Assembly (NCBI GenBank): GCA_910587765.1
Contig: CAJUNR010000048.1
Location: 1 to 31,455 of the forward strand
Source of the DNA: an uncultured Lachnospiraceae bacterium
GTDB lineage: Bacteria > Bacillota > Clostridia > Lachnospirales > Lachnospiraceae
DNA: 31,455 nt
Direction of reading: 5' to 3'
Shown piece after piece: positions 24,073-31,455 of this stretch. The number at the start of each line of letters is the position of its first letter. The stretch's first letter is position 1. The translations under genes and the position numbers were made by a program. The notes under the pieces are model-generated. The model saw only the letters and a list, made by a program, of their open reading frames with translations. It ran no database searches and had not been told where the DNA came from.

Positions 24073-24588
24073 TTATTTCATCTGCTTCAAGTATTCGCGA
24101 TAACCGATTCCGTCCAGCTTCTCCGCCTTCGCTTTCACTTCTTCCTCCATCTCCCGGGAATAGGCTTTCAGCCGCTCCAGAAGCTCCGGATCCGACACGG
24201 AGAGGATCTTTGCCGCCAGAATCCCCGCATTGGCTCCGCCGCCGATTGCCACCGTCGCCACCGGAATGCCTCCCGGCATCTGGACAATCGAATAAAGAGA
24301 ATCCACACCGCCCAGATCCGATGTCTTCATGGGCACGCCGATGACCGGCATCGGGAAGATCGCCGCACACATCCCAGGGAGATGCGCCGCCTTGCCGGCT
24401 CCCGCGATGATGACTTTGAATCCGTTTGCCTCCGCGTTCTTCGCGTATTCAAAGAACACGTCCGGCTCCCTGTGCGCGGAAATGATCGTCATCTCGAAGT
24501 CCACGCCAAGCTTCTCAAGTACCTCTGCCGCTTTGCTCATCACAGGCAGGTCCGAATCGCTGCCCATGACAATTCCTACTTTTGCCAT
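24073..24588 (-). CDS. purE: 5-(carboxyamino)imidazole ribonucleotide mutase (PurE)
   Basis: A 171-residue class I PurE. The N-terminus has MAKVGIVMGSDSDLPVM with the substrate-binding GSDSD loop, then ISAHREPD and AGAGKAAHLPGMCA, and GVPMKTSDLGGVDSLYSIVQMPGGIPVATVAI, all family signatures. AAAGGAGA lies upstream of the ATG at 24588. It is the first gene of the pur operon. purC, purF, purL and purH are not in this window, and no purK is adjacent. Confidence 0.97.
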   Translation of the reverse strand: MAKVGIVMGSDSDLPVMSKAAEVLEKLGVDFEMTIISAHREPDVFFEYAKNAEANGFKVIIAGAGKAAHLPGMCAAIFPMPVIGVPMKTSDLGGVDSLYSIVQMPGGIPVATVAIGGGANAGILAAKILSVSDPELLERLKAYSREMEEEVKAKAEKLDGIGYREYLKQMK

Positions 24589-24641
24589 TCTGTATTCTCC
24601 TTTGCATCTCATTCTTTGTCAGGCCTTTTCAGGCTACACTG

Positions 24642-24671
24642 ATCATAACAGGCGCGCTTTCTTCTTGTCAA
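24642..24671 (-). promoter_or_regulatory. Promoter of the purEMND operon
   Basis: A perfect TTGACA (24666-24671) and TATGAT (24642-24647) are separated by 18 bases; the -35 overlaps the stop of the M29 peptidase gene. The ~47-base leader has no room for a purine riboswitch and shows only a 3-bp CCT-GAAA-AGG hairpin. Confidence 0.8.
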
Positions 24672-26743
24672 GACAGAACCTGCGTCCCTCCAAAAGGCTC
24701 GTTCAGCTCCTCCGTCCCCGCCAGCACGAACCTTCCGTCGCGGATCAGCGCGGTCCGGCTTCCGTCCCCGTGCAGGACCGCGATCTCCTGAAGTTCCTCA
24801 TACGGAATCGTGATGTCCGTATGACAGTTATAATACGCCCGGCTCACATCTTCCCTGCGCAGCGCGGAGCACTCGTTTTCCTTCGCGATCATCTGCTTTC
24901 CGTCCGGATTGCGGGTGACCACGTCCTCCTCCCAGGAGAAACAGGTGTCGCCCACCGCAAAGTGCGGTCCCATCTTCTCCGCAATCAGAATCGGCAGCCT
25001 TGCGGCGATGTGATAGTTCTTCGCCGCCACGTAGGCCGTCGTGTTGGTTCCGATCGCAAATTCCCCCATGGGAAGCGTCTCGTGATGCATCAGGACGTTC
25101 TCCCGGATATAGCGGCGGTTATCCTCCTCCCGCCCGTAGTTTCCGCAGGTGTATTCCGCGACCATTCCGTCCCTGAACATCAGCCGCAGATCCCGGTAAA
25201 ACAGTCCGTTCAGGTAGACGCCCGTCACATGAAGCACGCCGTTTGTACCCTGCAGGCGCGGGGAAGTAAACACCTCTCCCACCGGGATATTCACATCCGC
25301 CACACAGTTTTCAAAGACCGTCTCCCGCTGCGGATCGCCGATCGGGCACAGTGCAACGACCAGATCCGTGCAGTTCTCTCCTTTTCCGAGAATATGGACC
25401 GCCGTTCCGGTGTCCAGCACGTCGATCAGGCGCTGCTGGATCCGCTGCCAGGTCATGTAATCCAGCGTATTGATCTTCACGGTCTCGCGGAAAATCTCCT
25501 CGAACTGTCCGCCGATCTCCGGCACCGGAAAAGCGATGATCGTAAAGCTTCTCTCGTCTCCCGGAATATATTCATTAGTGATCTGACCCGTGCGGCTGTT
25601 CAGATACACCTGAACCTCCTGCTGCTTTTCATCCAGTTTAAGCGCCTCGGGCTTCCTCACCGGCTCAAAAGGAGTCTCCCCGAAGATCTCCATAACGGCA
25701 GGCCCCCCGTGCACTGCCGCCAGCTCCCTGTACCGCTCGTACGCCGTCTTCAGCACTCCCAGCTTCCGCTCCGCAAAAGCCTTGTCCATAAAAAGCGCCG
25801 CGTCTCCCTTGTGATCGTAATCATACTGCCGGTTGGGAATGGCTCCGTAATATCCGATCCGGTTCGCCTCCCGCATATTCACGCGCGAAACCGCCGCGCG
25901 GTAGAGAATACACTCCAGACCTATCGCCTCAAAGTTCTTCACCGCCTGACGGACAATCCGTTCAAACCCCAGACAGTAGCGGATATTGACGGTCTTTTTC
26001 TTCTCCAGCGGCTTCTGGTTGACCGCGAAGCCCATCCGGTAGCCCTCCGTAAATACGGACGCCATCCGCCGGATCTCCTCTTCCGGCAGAGACGCCAGAT
26101 ACCGGCTGGTGCGGATCTCGCTGTCCGTAATATATTCTCCAAACCAGTACAGATACTCCGGCTCATCCAGCCGCGCTTCCATGATGATATCCCGGGCAAA
26201 AGACAGCGACGGATCCAGTTGTTCCCGGACTCTTCCCGTCACCAGCACGTCGCTGTAATCACTGACGAACCAGTAGACGTCCGCCAGAAGCTCCTCCCGG
26301 TCCGGGACCGCCCCGCCCGCGAACTCCCCGTGAATCTGCAGGAACAGTTCCATGCAGATGAGCAGTTCCTCGCTGCGGCCTTCAAACGCATAGACAATCA
26401 TGCCCCGAAGCTCTGCATAGACAAAAGAGAGGATCTCTCCAATCCCCTGCGGAAACTTCGCCGCCGCATAGGACGGATTGGCGTAGCTGCGCTCGTAAGC
26501 CTCCGAGGTGATATCTCCGTAGAGCAGACAGTTCCACCGTTGAAGCTCCTCAAGAGAAGCGTTTCGGAAGCTTCCCCGCTCCAGCATCTCCTGAATGTCC
26601 AGCACAAGCAGAATAAATTCCGCTGTCCTTTTGAAATAATCGCCTGCATTTCCTTCCGCTTCCGGATTCCCTGCAATCTCCCGAATCCGGCCTGCTGCAA
26701 GCGCCCGGCGCTCCATCCATATTTCTTCCATATTTTTCACCAT
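24668..26743 (-). CDS. M29-family metallo-aminopeptidase with long N-terminal extension
   Basis: From ATG 26743 the protein has 691 residues; ATG 26731 is an alternative. The C-terminal ~300 residues carry the M29 (AmpS/AmpT) metal-site pattern: GEVFTSP and MGEFAIGTN with the two glutamates, EKMGPHFAVGD with a histidine, and CHTD near the end with His and Asp. These bind a two-metal centre that cleaves N-terminal amino acids. The first ~350 residues are an unrelated, mostly helical region absent from the ~410-residue typical enzymes. The start overlaps the stop of the upstream membrane protein gene by seven bases, so it is translated in the operon with that gene and the VanZ-like gene. Confidence 0.82.
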   Translation of the reverse strand: MVKNMEEIWMERRALAAGRIREIAGNPEAEGNAGDYFKRTAEFILLVLDIQEMLERGSFRNASLEELQRWNCLLYGDITSEAYERSYANPSYAAAKFPQGIGEILSFVYAELRGMIVYAFEGRSEELLICMELFLQIHGEFAGGAVPDREELLADVYWFVSDYSDVLVTGRVREQLDPSLSFARDIIMEARLDEPEYLYWFGEYITDSEIRTSRYLASLPEEEIRRMASVFTEGYRMGFAVNQKPLEKKKTVNIRYCLGFERIVRQAVKNFEAIGLECILYRAAVSRVNMREANRIGYYGAIPNRQYDYDHKGDAALFMDKAFAERKLGVLKTAYERYRELAAVHGGPAVMEIFGETPFEPVRKPEALKLDEKQQEVQVYLNSRTGQITNEYIPGDERSFTIIAFPVPEIGGQFEEIFRETVKINTLDYMTWQRIQQRLIDVLDTGTAVHILGKGENCTDLVVALCPIGDPQRETVFENCVADVNIPVGEVFTSPRLQGTNGVLHVTGVYLNGLFYRDLRLMFRDGMVAEYTCGNYGREEDNRRYIRENVLMHHETLPMGEFAIGTNTTAYVAAKNYHIAARLPILIAEKMGPHFAVGDTCFSWEEDVVTRNPDGKQMIAKENECSALRREDVSRAYYNCHTDITIPYEELQEIAVLHGDGSRTALIRDGRFVLAGTEELNEPFGGTQVLS

Positions 26744-27045
26744 CCTGCCACATAGATACAGACAAACGCGGTCAAAAGCAGCCCGTTCAGCACGCATCCA
26801 AGGCGCGGGAAAAACGGATAGCTGTCCTCCTCCCGCAGTCCCCGGAGCCCCTGGTACAGCCCGACAAGCGCAAGGAGCAGCGCCAGAAAACCGCAGACCG
26901 CGATTCCTTTCCCCGCCGCTCCGTAAGCCATATACGCCTCCAGGAGCATGCCGCCGGTAAGCAGCAGCGCCAGCACTCCAATGACCGTGGAGACAATGCC
27001 CGTGCGGGACTGGTTCTTGTCTGTAAATTTATATCGTCTCCTCAT
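26737..27045 (-). CDS. Small membrane protein, possibly DUF6142
   Basis: A 102-residue protein from ATG 27045. A basic N-terminus RRRYKFTDKNQSRTG precedes three predicted membrane helices, roughly residues 17-40, 45-65 and 80-100. It resembles small Clostridia membrane proteins I associate with DUF6142, without certainty. AGAGG lies four bases before the ATG. The ATG overlaps the VanZ-like stop by four bases, and its own stop overlaps the M29 gene start. Function is unknown. Confidence 0.72.
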   Translation of the reverse strand: MRRRYKFTDKNQSRTGIVSTVIGVLALLLTGGMLLEAYMAYGAAGKGIAVCGFLALLLALVGLYQGLRGLREEDSYPFFPRLGCVLNGLLLTAFVCIYVAGW

Positions 27046-27503
27046 AAAACCTCTTTTCTTCTCCTTCCGAACACCATTCGGAAAATGCCGTATCCGATGC
27101 ATCCGCCCAGCGTATTGAGGATCATATCGTCCACATCGCAGCTTCCCACTCTCAGGACAAGCTGGGAGACTTCTATGAAAAGCGTCAGTTCAAAGCTCAA
27201 AAGGGCGGTCCTGAAAAACCCCGTCTTCTTCTTTCGTATCGCCGGAAGCAGCGCGCCGTAGGGAATAAAGCCGATGATATTCCCCAACAGATTCCAGAAT
27301 ACCCTCCAGGGTCCGATCTGCCTGTGATATTTCAGATAACGGCTGATCTCGCGAAAGGGCACCAGATTGTAGCGGTAATCTCCTTCCAGCATGGTACGGC
27401 CCCAGTCCTCCGCGAAAAACATCAGATAAACCAGAACCAGCAGATAAATTCCGAAGAACACGCGGCTGACGAGCCGAACATACCTTTCTGTCTCCTTTTT
27501 CAC
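27042..27503 (-). CDS. VanZ-like membrane protein
   Basis: A 153-residue protein with four predicted helices. The VanZ pattern is present: YNLVPFREI, then NLLGNIIGFIPYGALLP, an E..Q pair within LTLFIEVSQLVLRVGSCDVDDMILNTLGG, and a final helix. VanZ is linked to teicoplanin resistance in enterococci, but most chromosomal VanZ-like genes have no proven role. The start is a GTG with AAAGGAG upstream; the nearby ATG is out of frame. It is first in an operon with the small membrane protein and the M29 peptidase. Confidence 0.9.
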   Translation of the reverse strand: MKKETERYVRLVSRVFFGIYLLVLVYLMFFAEDWGRTMLEGDYRYNLVPFREISRYLKYHRQIGPWRVFWNLLGNIIGFIPYGALLPAIRKKKTGFFRTALLSFELTLFIEVSQLVLRVGSCDVDDMILNTLGGCIGYGIFRMVFGRRRKEVL

Positions 27504-27528
27504 ATAAAGCTCCTTTATAAAATGTCGG

Positions 27529-27567
27529 AAAAATTTCCGCCCACAGGTCTTTTTGTCCGGCGGAAAT
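27529..27567 (-). terminator. Intrinsic terminator after the pyrE/small membrane protein genes
   Basis: ATTTCCGCC and GGCGGAAAT (27533-27541 and 27559-27567) form a perfect 9-bp stem with a 17-base loop. On the minus strand the stem runs straight into TTTT. A second possible stem, GAAACTGTCG with CGGCAGTTTC, lies between here and the 51-aa gene. Confidence 0.7.
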
Positions 27568-27645
27568 CCCGGTCAGACAAAGAAACTGCCGCAGCATGTG
27601 CCGTTCCACCTTCAGACAGCTCACCTTACGACAGTTTCACCCACA

Positions 27646-27801
27646 TCAGAACATCAGGTCGGATTTCCCTTTCAAAAGCCGGGCGCCGTTGACGATCATC
27701 AAAACTCCTGTCACAATTCCGGTTACCAGAACGATGATGCCAAGCGCCAGATCGCCCGCTCCGACGGTTCCCATCGTCTTATAGATCTTCTCATTGTTCA
27801 T
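27646..27801 (-). CDS. 51-residue membrane protein overlapping pyrE
   Basis: From ATG 27801 it encodes MNNEKIYKTMGTVGAG followed by one or two hydrophobic helices (LALGIIVLVTGIVTGVLMIVNGARLL) and a short KGKSDLMF tail. GGAGGAG lies seven bases upstream, inside the pyrE coding sequence, and the gene overlaps pyrE by 11 bases in another frame. The strong ribosome site, the clear membrane pattern and the terminator downstream support a real gene. Function unknown; it may be a membrane subunit or a small regulatory peptide. Confidence 0.75.
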   Translation of the reverse strand: MNNEKIYKTMGTVGAGDLALGIIVLVTGIVTGVLMIVNGARLLKGKSDLMF

Positions 27802-28489
27802 GCGCGTCTCCTCCCTGTCCTGCACCATACTGTTCATAGTATGCGTCGATCGACGCCTTTAATACATCATCGATGATCACCTTACCCTTATAAGGGCGGT
27901 TATACAGATGCTCCGTCACCTCGGCCATGGTTACGATTGCCGCGGTTTCAAGCCCCCAGGTCTCATGGATCTCCTGGAGGGCGCTCTTCGTTCCCTGCCC
28001 TCTCTCCATGCGGTCCACGGACACGACCAGCCCCACCGGCCGGATCTCTCCCTGGGCCCTGAGGATCGGCAGAGTCTCCTGGATAGAGGTTCCCGCCGTT
28101 GTCACATCCTCGATGATCACGACCCGGTCTCCGTCCCTGATCGGGCTTCCCAGCAGAATGCCTTTGTCCCCGTGATCCTTAACCTCCTTGCGGTTGGAGC
28201 AGTAGCGGATATCCTTTCCGTACTTCTCGCTGATGGCAATCGTCGTCGCCACGGTCAGAGGGATCCCCTTATATGCCGGCCCGAACAGAACGTCAAAATC
28301 CAGCCCGAAGCGGTCGTGAATCGCCTTTGCGTAATATTCTCCCAGTCTCCGAAGCTGCGCGCCGGTGCGGTAGAAACCGGTATTCACAAAGAACGGAGTG
28401 TTCCGGCCGCTCTTGGTCACAAACTCCCCGAACTTCAGAACCTGACAGTCGATCATAAATTCGATAAATTCCTGTTTATACTGTTCCAT
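27791..28489 (-). CDS. pyrE: Orotate phosphoribosyltransferase (PyrE)
   Basis: A 232-residue type I phosphoribosyltransferase that makes OMP from orotate and PRPP. The catalytic lysine region reads SNRKEVKDHGDKG, and the PRPP motif VVIIEDVTTAGTS follows. FGPAYKGIPL is also characteristic. GGAGG lies 12 bases before the ATG. It has its own promoter candidate (28521-28549) after pyrD and is the penultimate gene of this cluster. Confidence 0.97.
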   Translation of the reverse strand: MEQYKQEFIEFMIDCQVLKFGEFVTKSGRNTPFFVNTGFYRTGAQLRRLGEYYAKAIHDRFGLDFDVLFGPAYKGIPLTVATTIAISEKYGKDIRYCSNRKEVKDHGDKGILLGSPIRDGDRVVIIEDVTTAGTSIQETLPILRAQGEIRPVGLVVSVDRMERGQGTKSALQEIHETWGLETAAIVTMAEVTEHLYNRPYKGKVIIDDVLKASIDAYYEQYGAGQGGDAHEQ

Positions 28490-28520
28490 CTATTGCTGTA
28501 TCCTCCATCCGATTTCTTCC

Positions 28521-28549
28521 ATCTTATCATATACGGCAGGCAATTTCAA
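28521..28549 (-). promoter_or_regulatory. Promoter candidate for pyrE
   Basis: TTGAAA (28544-28549, five of six matches) and TAAGAT (28521-28526, four of six) are 17 bases apart on the minus strand. A small hairpin GCGGGA-ATGC-TCCCGC (28551-28566) lies just upstream, right at the pyrD stop, without a T-run. Confidence 0.5.
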
Positions 28550-28567
28550 TGCGGGAATGCTCCCGCC

Positions 28568-29473
28568 TTACCGCACCGCCCCGATCAGTTCCCGGACGTC
28601 CTCCACCTGATACCGCTCCATATACCGTTCAATCCCTTCCGCCGTCTCTTTTGCCGCAAAGGGATTGGCGAAATTCGCGGTTCCCACAGATACGGCGGTG
28701 GCTCCCGCCAGCAAAAACTCCACGGCATCCTCTCCGCTGCAGATTCCGCCCATTCCGATAATCGGAAGGCGGACGGCCTGCGCCGTCTGATAGACCATGC
28801 GCACAGCCACCGGCTTTACCGCCGGTCCGGACATGCCGCCGGTTCGGTTGGCGATGGCGAACGTTCTTCTGTGAATGTCGATCTTCATGCCCGTAATCGT
28901 ATTGATCAGGGACAGCACGTCCGCGCCTCCGCATTCCGCCGCTCTCGCCATTTCCGTAATGTCCGTCACATTGGGACTCAGTTTCATAATAATGGGCTGC
29001 CGGGCATGTTTTTTCACTTCACGGGTGATGGCTTCGAGCGCTTTCGGATCCTGGCCGAACGCAATCCCTCCCTCTTTGACGTTGGGGCAGGACACGTTGA
29101 TCTCCAGAAGATCCACCGCTTCCTCCGACAGACGCTCTGCCACCTCACAGTACTCCTCCACCGTCTTTCCACAGACATTGACGATAATCCTCGTGTCAAA
29201 CTGCCTTAAAAACGGAAGATCCCTTTTCACAAACACTTCCACTCCCGGATTCTGCAGACCGATGGCGTTGAGCATTCCGCTGGCGGTCTCCGCAATGCGG
29301 GGCAGAGGATTCCCCGGCCACGGTACGCTGGCAACCCCTTTGGTCACCACCGCTCCCAGAGCACCGAGATCATAAAATTCGCTGTACTCGCCCCCGGAGC
29401 CAAACGTTCCGGACGCGGACATAACCGGATTCTTCAGCTCCACTCCGGCAAGCGTCACCTTTGTATTTCTCAC
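28568..29473 (-). CDS. pyrD: Dihydroorotate dehydrogenase, class 1B catalytic subunit (PyrD)
   Basis: From a GTG at 29473 the protein is 301 residues, an FMN enzyme that oxidises dihydroorotate using NAD+ through the PyrK subunit. The catalytic cysteine is in NVSCPNVKEGG, and the FMN site includes MSASGTFGSGGEY and the late GMGGICSGEDAVEFLLAGA. The GTG overlaps the pyrK stop by four bases (GTGA) and has GGAGG seven bases upstream; longer starts fall in the pyrK coding sequence. Confidence 0.97.
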   Translation of the reverse strand: MRNTKVTLAGVELKNPVMSASGTFGSGGEYSEFYDLGALGAVVTKGVASVPWPGNPLPRIAETASGMLNAIGLQNPGVEVFVKRDLPFLRQFDTRIIVNVCGKTVEEYCEVAERLSEEAVDLLEINVSCPNVKEGGIAFGQDPKALEAITREVKKHARQPIIMKLSPNVTDITEMARAAECGGADVLSLINTITGMKIDIHRRTFAIANRTGGMSGPAVKPVAVRMVYQTAQAVRLPIIGMGGICSGEDAVEFLLAGATAVSVGTANFANPFAAKETAEGIERYMERYQVEDVRELIGAVR

Positions 29474-30237
29474 AGTTCCACCTCCGTGCTCAAAAAGACC
29501 GGCCCGTCCTTGCACACTCTTTTGTTATGCACCTGCGTGTGACGGTCCACTTCCGCGGATTCGCAGACGCAGGCCAGACAGGCGCCGACCCCGCACGCCA
29601 TACGCTCCTCCATGGAAATCCAGCACTCAATCCCTTCATCCAGCGCATACGCCCGGACGGCCCGCAGCATCGGCTTCGGCCCGCAGGCATAGATGACGTC
29701 CGCCGTAAGCCCGTACCCGCGGACCGCGTCCAGCACGTTCCCTTTCGTACCCGCGCTCCCGTCCTCCGTCGAGATCCAGAGCGCGCCGCAGGCCGCCAGC
29801 TCCTCCGTCAGAAAGAGCTCGTCCCGGTATCCGGCAATGATCTGCACCTCGCAAGCCAGTTCCCTGGCAAGCTGCAGCATGGGCGGAATCCCGATACCGC
29901 CCCCCATCAGAAACGCTTTCTTCTTCCCGGTCTCCAGCGGAAAGCCGTTGCCCAGAGGTCCGAGGATCCCGAGCCGCTCCCCCGCCTCCAGACGGGAAAA
30001 CTCCTCTGTTCCCTGTCCGGCAATCCGGTACACGAGCCGAATCCTCCCCGTTTCACGTTCAAGTTCGCAGATGCTGATGGGCCTTGGCAGCATCCGGCTT
30101 TTGTCCCGGCTGAACAGAGACAGAAACTGTCCCGGCTTCGCTTCCCCGGCAATCCGCTCCGTCTGAAGCCACAGACTGTAGATGTCCGAAGCGATCTTCT
30201 TCTGTCCGACCACCACGGCAGATTCTTTGTACTTCAT
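29470..30237 (-). CDS. pyrK: Dihydroorotate dehydrogenase electron-transfer subunit (PyrK)
   Basis: A 255-residue FAD/[2Fe-2S] protein that passes electrons from PyrD to NAD+. RPISICELE and GGGIGIPPML mark the FAD and NAD domains. The C-terminal cluster cysteines are in CGVGACLACVC and, 14 residues later, KRVCKDGPVF. GGAGAGG lies upstream of the ATG. It follows pyrF by 97 bases, a gap holding a 7-bp GCCTGC hairpin without T-run and no visible gene. Confidence 0.97.
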   Translation of the reverse strand: MKYKESAVVVGQKKIASDIYSLWLQTERIAGEAKPGQFLSLFSRDKSRMLPRPISICELERETGRIRLVYRIAGQGTEEFSRLEAGERLGILGPLGNGFPLETGKKKAFLMGGGIGIPPMLQLARELACEVQIIAGYRDELFLTEELAACGALWISTEDGSAGTKGNVLDAVRGYGLTADVIYACGPKPMLRAVRAYALDEGIECWISMEERMACGVGACLACVCESAEVDRHTQVHNKRVCKDGPVFLSTEVEL

Positions 30238-30334
30238 AAACGATATCCTCTCCTGATCAGAGTCCCGCGTCCGCGCTCTCCCTGCGCCTGCGCGCAGAAA
30301 AGCAGGCGTCCGCTGTTTCGGCGTCCCGTTCCTG

Positions 30335-31261
30335 TCACCTTGTCTCCAGCGCTCCCCGGATGTCCGCGATCATATCCTCCACGGCGGCGCGGGAAGCTTC
30401 CGCAAAGCGCTCCTCGCCGTAGCGCGCATACGCCTCCTGTTTATAGGCGGCGATAATGCCTCTGGAGGAGTTTACGATGGCGCCAAGCCCGTCCTCACGG
30501 AAGAAATGCACCAGATCCTTTCCCCTGCCGCCCTGGGCGCCGTACCCCGGCACGAGAATCAGTGTGTTGGGCATCACTTTCCTGAGAGCCTTTCCCTGCT
30601 CCGGATAGGTGGCGCCGACGACTGCGCCGACATAGCTGTATGTATCGCCCATATGTTCCTCTCCCCACCGGGCGACCTTTTCGCCGACCAGCTCGTAGAG
30701 GGGCTTTCCGCTGACAAGCTGATCCTGAAATTCTCCGCTTGAAGGGTTGGAGGTCTTCACCAGAATGAACAGCCCCTTTTTCTCCTCTTTGCATACCTCA
30801 ATAAAAGGCTTCACTCCGTCCGACCCCAGATAGGGGTTTACCGTCGCAAAATCCTCATCAAAGCCCGAACAAACCGCGCCGCCCACGCGCACCTTCCCAA
30901 GATGCCCCGCCGCATAGGCGGCGGAGGTGGAGCCGATATCGCCGCGCTTCACGTCGCCGATGACCACCAGATCCCGCTGATGACAGTAATCCACTGTCTT
31001 CTTATACGCTTCCATTCCTTCGACGCCGAACTGCTCGTACATGGCAATCTGCGGTTTGACCGCAGGAACGAGATCGTAAATCCGGTCCACGATCTCCTTG
31101 TTGAACTGCCAGATCGCCTCGGCCGCCCCTCTGAGCGTCTCCCCGTATTCGTCAAAAGCCTTCTGCTGAATCTGCCGGGGCACATAGTCCAGCATCGGAT
31201 CCAGCCCCACCACAACCGGCGCGTTCGTCTCCTGAATCTTCCTGATTAACTTGTTGATCAT
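30335..31261 (-). CDS. pyrF: Orotidine 5'-phosphate decarboxylase, type 2 (PyrF)
   Basis: From ATG 31261 the protein is 308 residues, the long type 2 form common in Clostridia, which decarboxylates OMP to UMP. The N-terminus has VVVGLDPMLDYVP, the catalytic motif is DVKRGDIGST, and VPGYGAQGGRG with NSSRGI close the barrel. GGAGGAGGAG precedes the ATG. It is the first gene of the pyr cluster. pyrB, pyrC and carAB are not in the window. Confidence 0.97.
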   Translation of the reverse strand: MINKLIRKIQETNAPVVVGLDPMLDYVPRQIQQKAFDEYGETLRGAAEAIWQFNKEIVDRIYDLVPAVKPQIAMYEQFGVEGMEAYKKTVDYCHQRDLVVIGDVKRGDIGSTSAAYAAGHLGKVRVGGAVCSGFDEDFATVNPYLGSDGVKPFIEVCKEEKKGLFILVKTSNPSSGEFQDQLVSGKPLYELVGEKVARWGEEHMGDTYSYVGAVVGATYPEQGKALRKVMPNTLILVPGYGAQGGRGKDLVHFFREDGLGAIVNSSRGIIAAYKQEAYARYGEERFAEASRAAVEDMIADIRGALETR

Positions 31262-31287
31262 CTCGTCTCCTCCTCCGCATTTTCCCA

Positions 31288-31316
31288 ATTATACTACAGT
31301 TTCCCCGTAAACACAA
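31288..31316 (-). promoter_or_regulatory. Promoter of the pyrF-pyrK-pyrD operon
   Basis: A perfect TATAAT (31288-31293) has TTGTGT (31311-31316) 17 bases upstream. The predicted leader is only ~20 bases, so there is no PyrR-type attenuator before pyrF. The -35 directly touches the terminal TTACCGTT of copy C of the dispersed element. Confidence 0.65.
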
Positions 31317-31455
31317 TTACCGTTGCATTTCGCATCTACGCCACCCGGACGCCCGATACAGGCAGATCATCCTTCAAGACCCCGCTCGCGCTCAATGAGA
31401 GGACGCAGCGGTATTTATGCCCTTTGGGTACTAAGGCGCGAAAAGACCGCGCCTA
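31317..31455 (-). repeat. Dispersed palindromic element, copy C, cut by the window edge
   Basis: This is the right ~139 bp of the element in the opposite orientation to copies A and B. It retains the apical hairpin GGCGCG-GTCTTTT-CGCGCC (complement at 31435-31453), the segment between the TACC motifs that copy B lacks, and the arm AGGATGATCTGCC. Its outer end has TTACCGTT, like the TTACTGTT ends of copy A. The remaining arm lies beyond the window. Confidence 0.9.

Noticed and set aside
24589..24641. Purine riboswitch before purE
   Set aside because: The leader is about 47 bases, too short for an aptamer plus expression platform, and no conserved core is visible.
24329..26755. An 808-codon open frame on the plus strand opposite the M29 peptidase gene
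   Set aside because: It is rich in Arg, His and Leu, matches no family and is the antisense shadow of a GC-rich real gene. The same holds for 3257-4591, 9320-10909, 15266-16822 and 16558-18186.
31262..31287. PyrR attenuator before pyrF
   Set aside because: The transcript leader is about 20 bases long, so there is no space for antiterminator and terminator stems.

Overview
The window looks like chromosomal DNA of a GC-rich Lachnospiraceae-type anaerobe (class Clostridia). The basis is typical AGGAGG ribosome sites, a pyrF-pyrK-pyrD-pyrE cluster with type 2 PyrF and class 1B PyrD, a purE-M-N-D cluster, a DUF1653 protein, an M29 peptidase and a cohesin-like surface protein. Genus and species cannot be fixed from the sequence alone. 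Almost every gene is on the minus strand. The exceptions are a LysR regulator and a two-gene sugar/glycosyltransferase unit.

Layout from low to high coordinates. (1) 14-1583: a DUF1653 protein and an Mrp/NBP35 P-loop ATPase form an operon ending in a long hairpin. (2) 1553-1963: an intergenic stretch holding copy A of a dispersed, strongly palindromic ~0.2 kb element. (3) 1964-5721: a sulfur/redox operon (CoA-disulfide reductase-rhodanese fusion, then a siroheme/ferredoxin-type reductase) and its divergent LysR regulator, with a clear dyad operator between them. (4) 5711-6610: an orphan ABC substrate-binding lipoprotein. (5) 6611-7649: an unusual gene-poor stretch with two 44-bp hairpin repeats, tRNA-Trp, a small XRE gene bracketed by 38-bp direct repeats, and copy B of the element bracketed by 18-bp direct repeats. 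(6) 7650-15271: a glycan assembly locus with a TIM-barrel sugar isomerase-like protein, two GT2 glycosyltransferases, a GT-C membrane glycosyltransferase, an SDR protein, an FAD oxidoreductase and a Wzx-like flippase. (7) 15284-19574: gntR-clpC-radA, a stress/proteostasis operon headed by a YtrA-type GntR gene. (8) 19635-21065: a membrane-anchored cohesin-like protein with a very acidic cytoplasmic tail. (9) 21101-24671: purE-purM-purN-purD. (10) 24668-27503: a VanZ-like protein, a small membrane protein and an M29 aminopeptidase. (11) 27646-31316: pyrF-pyrK-pyrD, then pyrE with an overlapping 51-aa membrane protein. (12) 31317-end: copy C of the dispersed element, cut by the window edge.

The pur and pyr operons make the purine ring and UMP. 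The glycan locus would build and export a surface polymer or glycolipid. The redox operon probably handles persulfide, polysulfide or sulfite.

The most unusual content is the non-coding repeat population. The dispersed element has three copies with pairing-preserving differences and shares end motifs. Copies A and B are bracketed by direct repeats. At two of three duplicated or adjoining sites, promoter hexamers lie inside or against the repeats: tRNA-Trp, the sugar isomerase gene and pyrF are each affected. This suggests a small non-autonomous, structured mobile element or RNA family, accompanied by a second, smaller hairpin repeat family.
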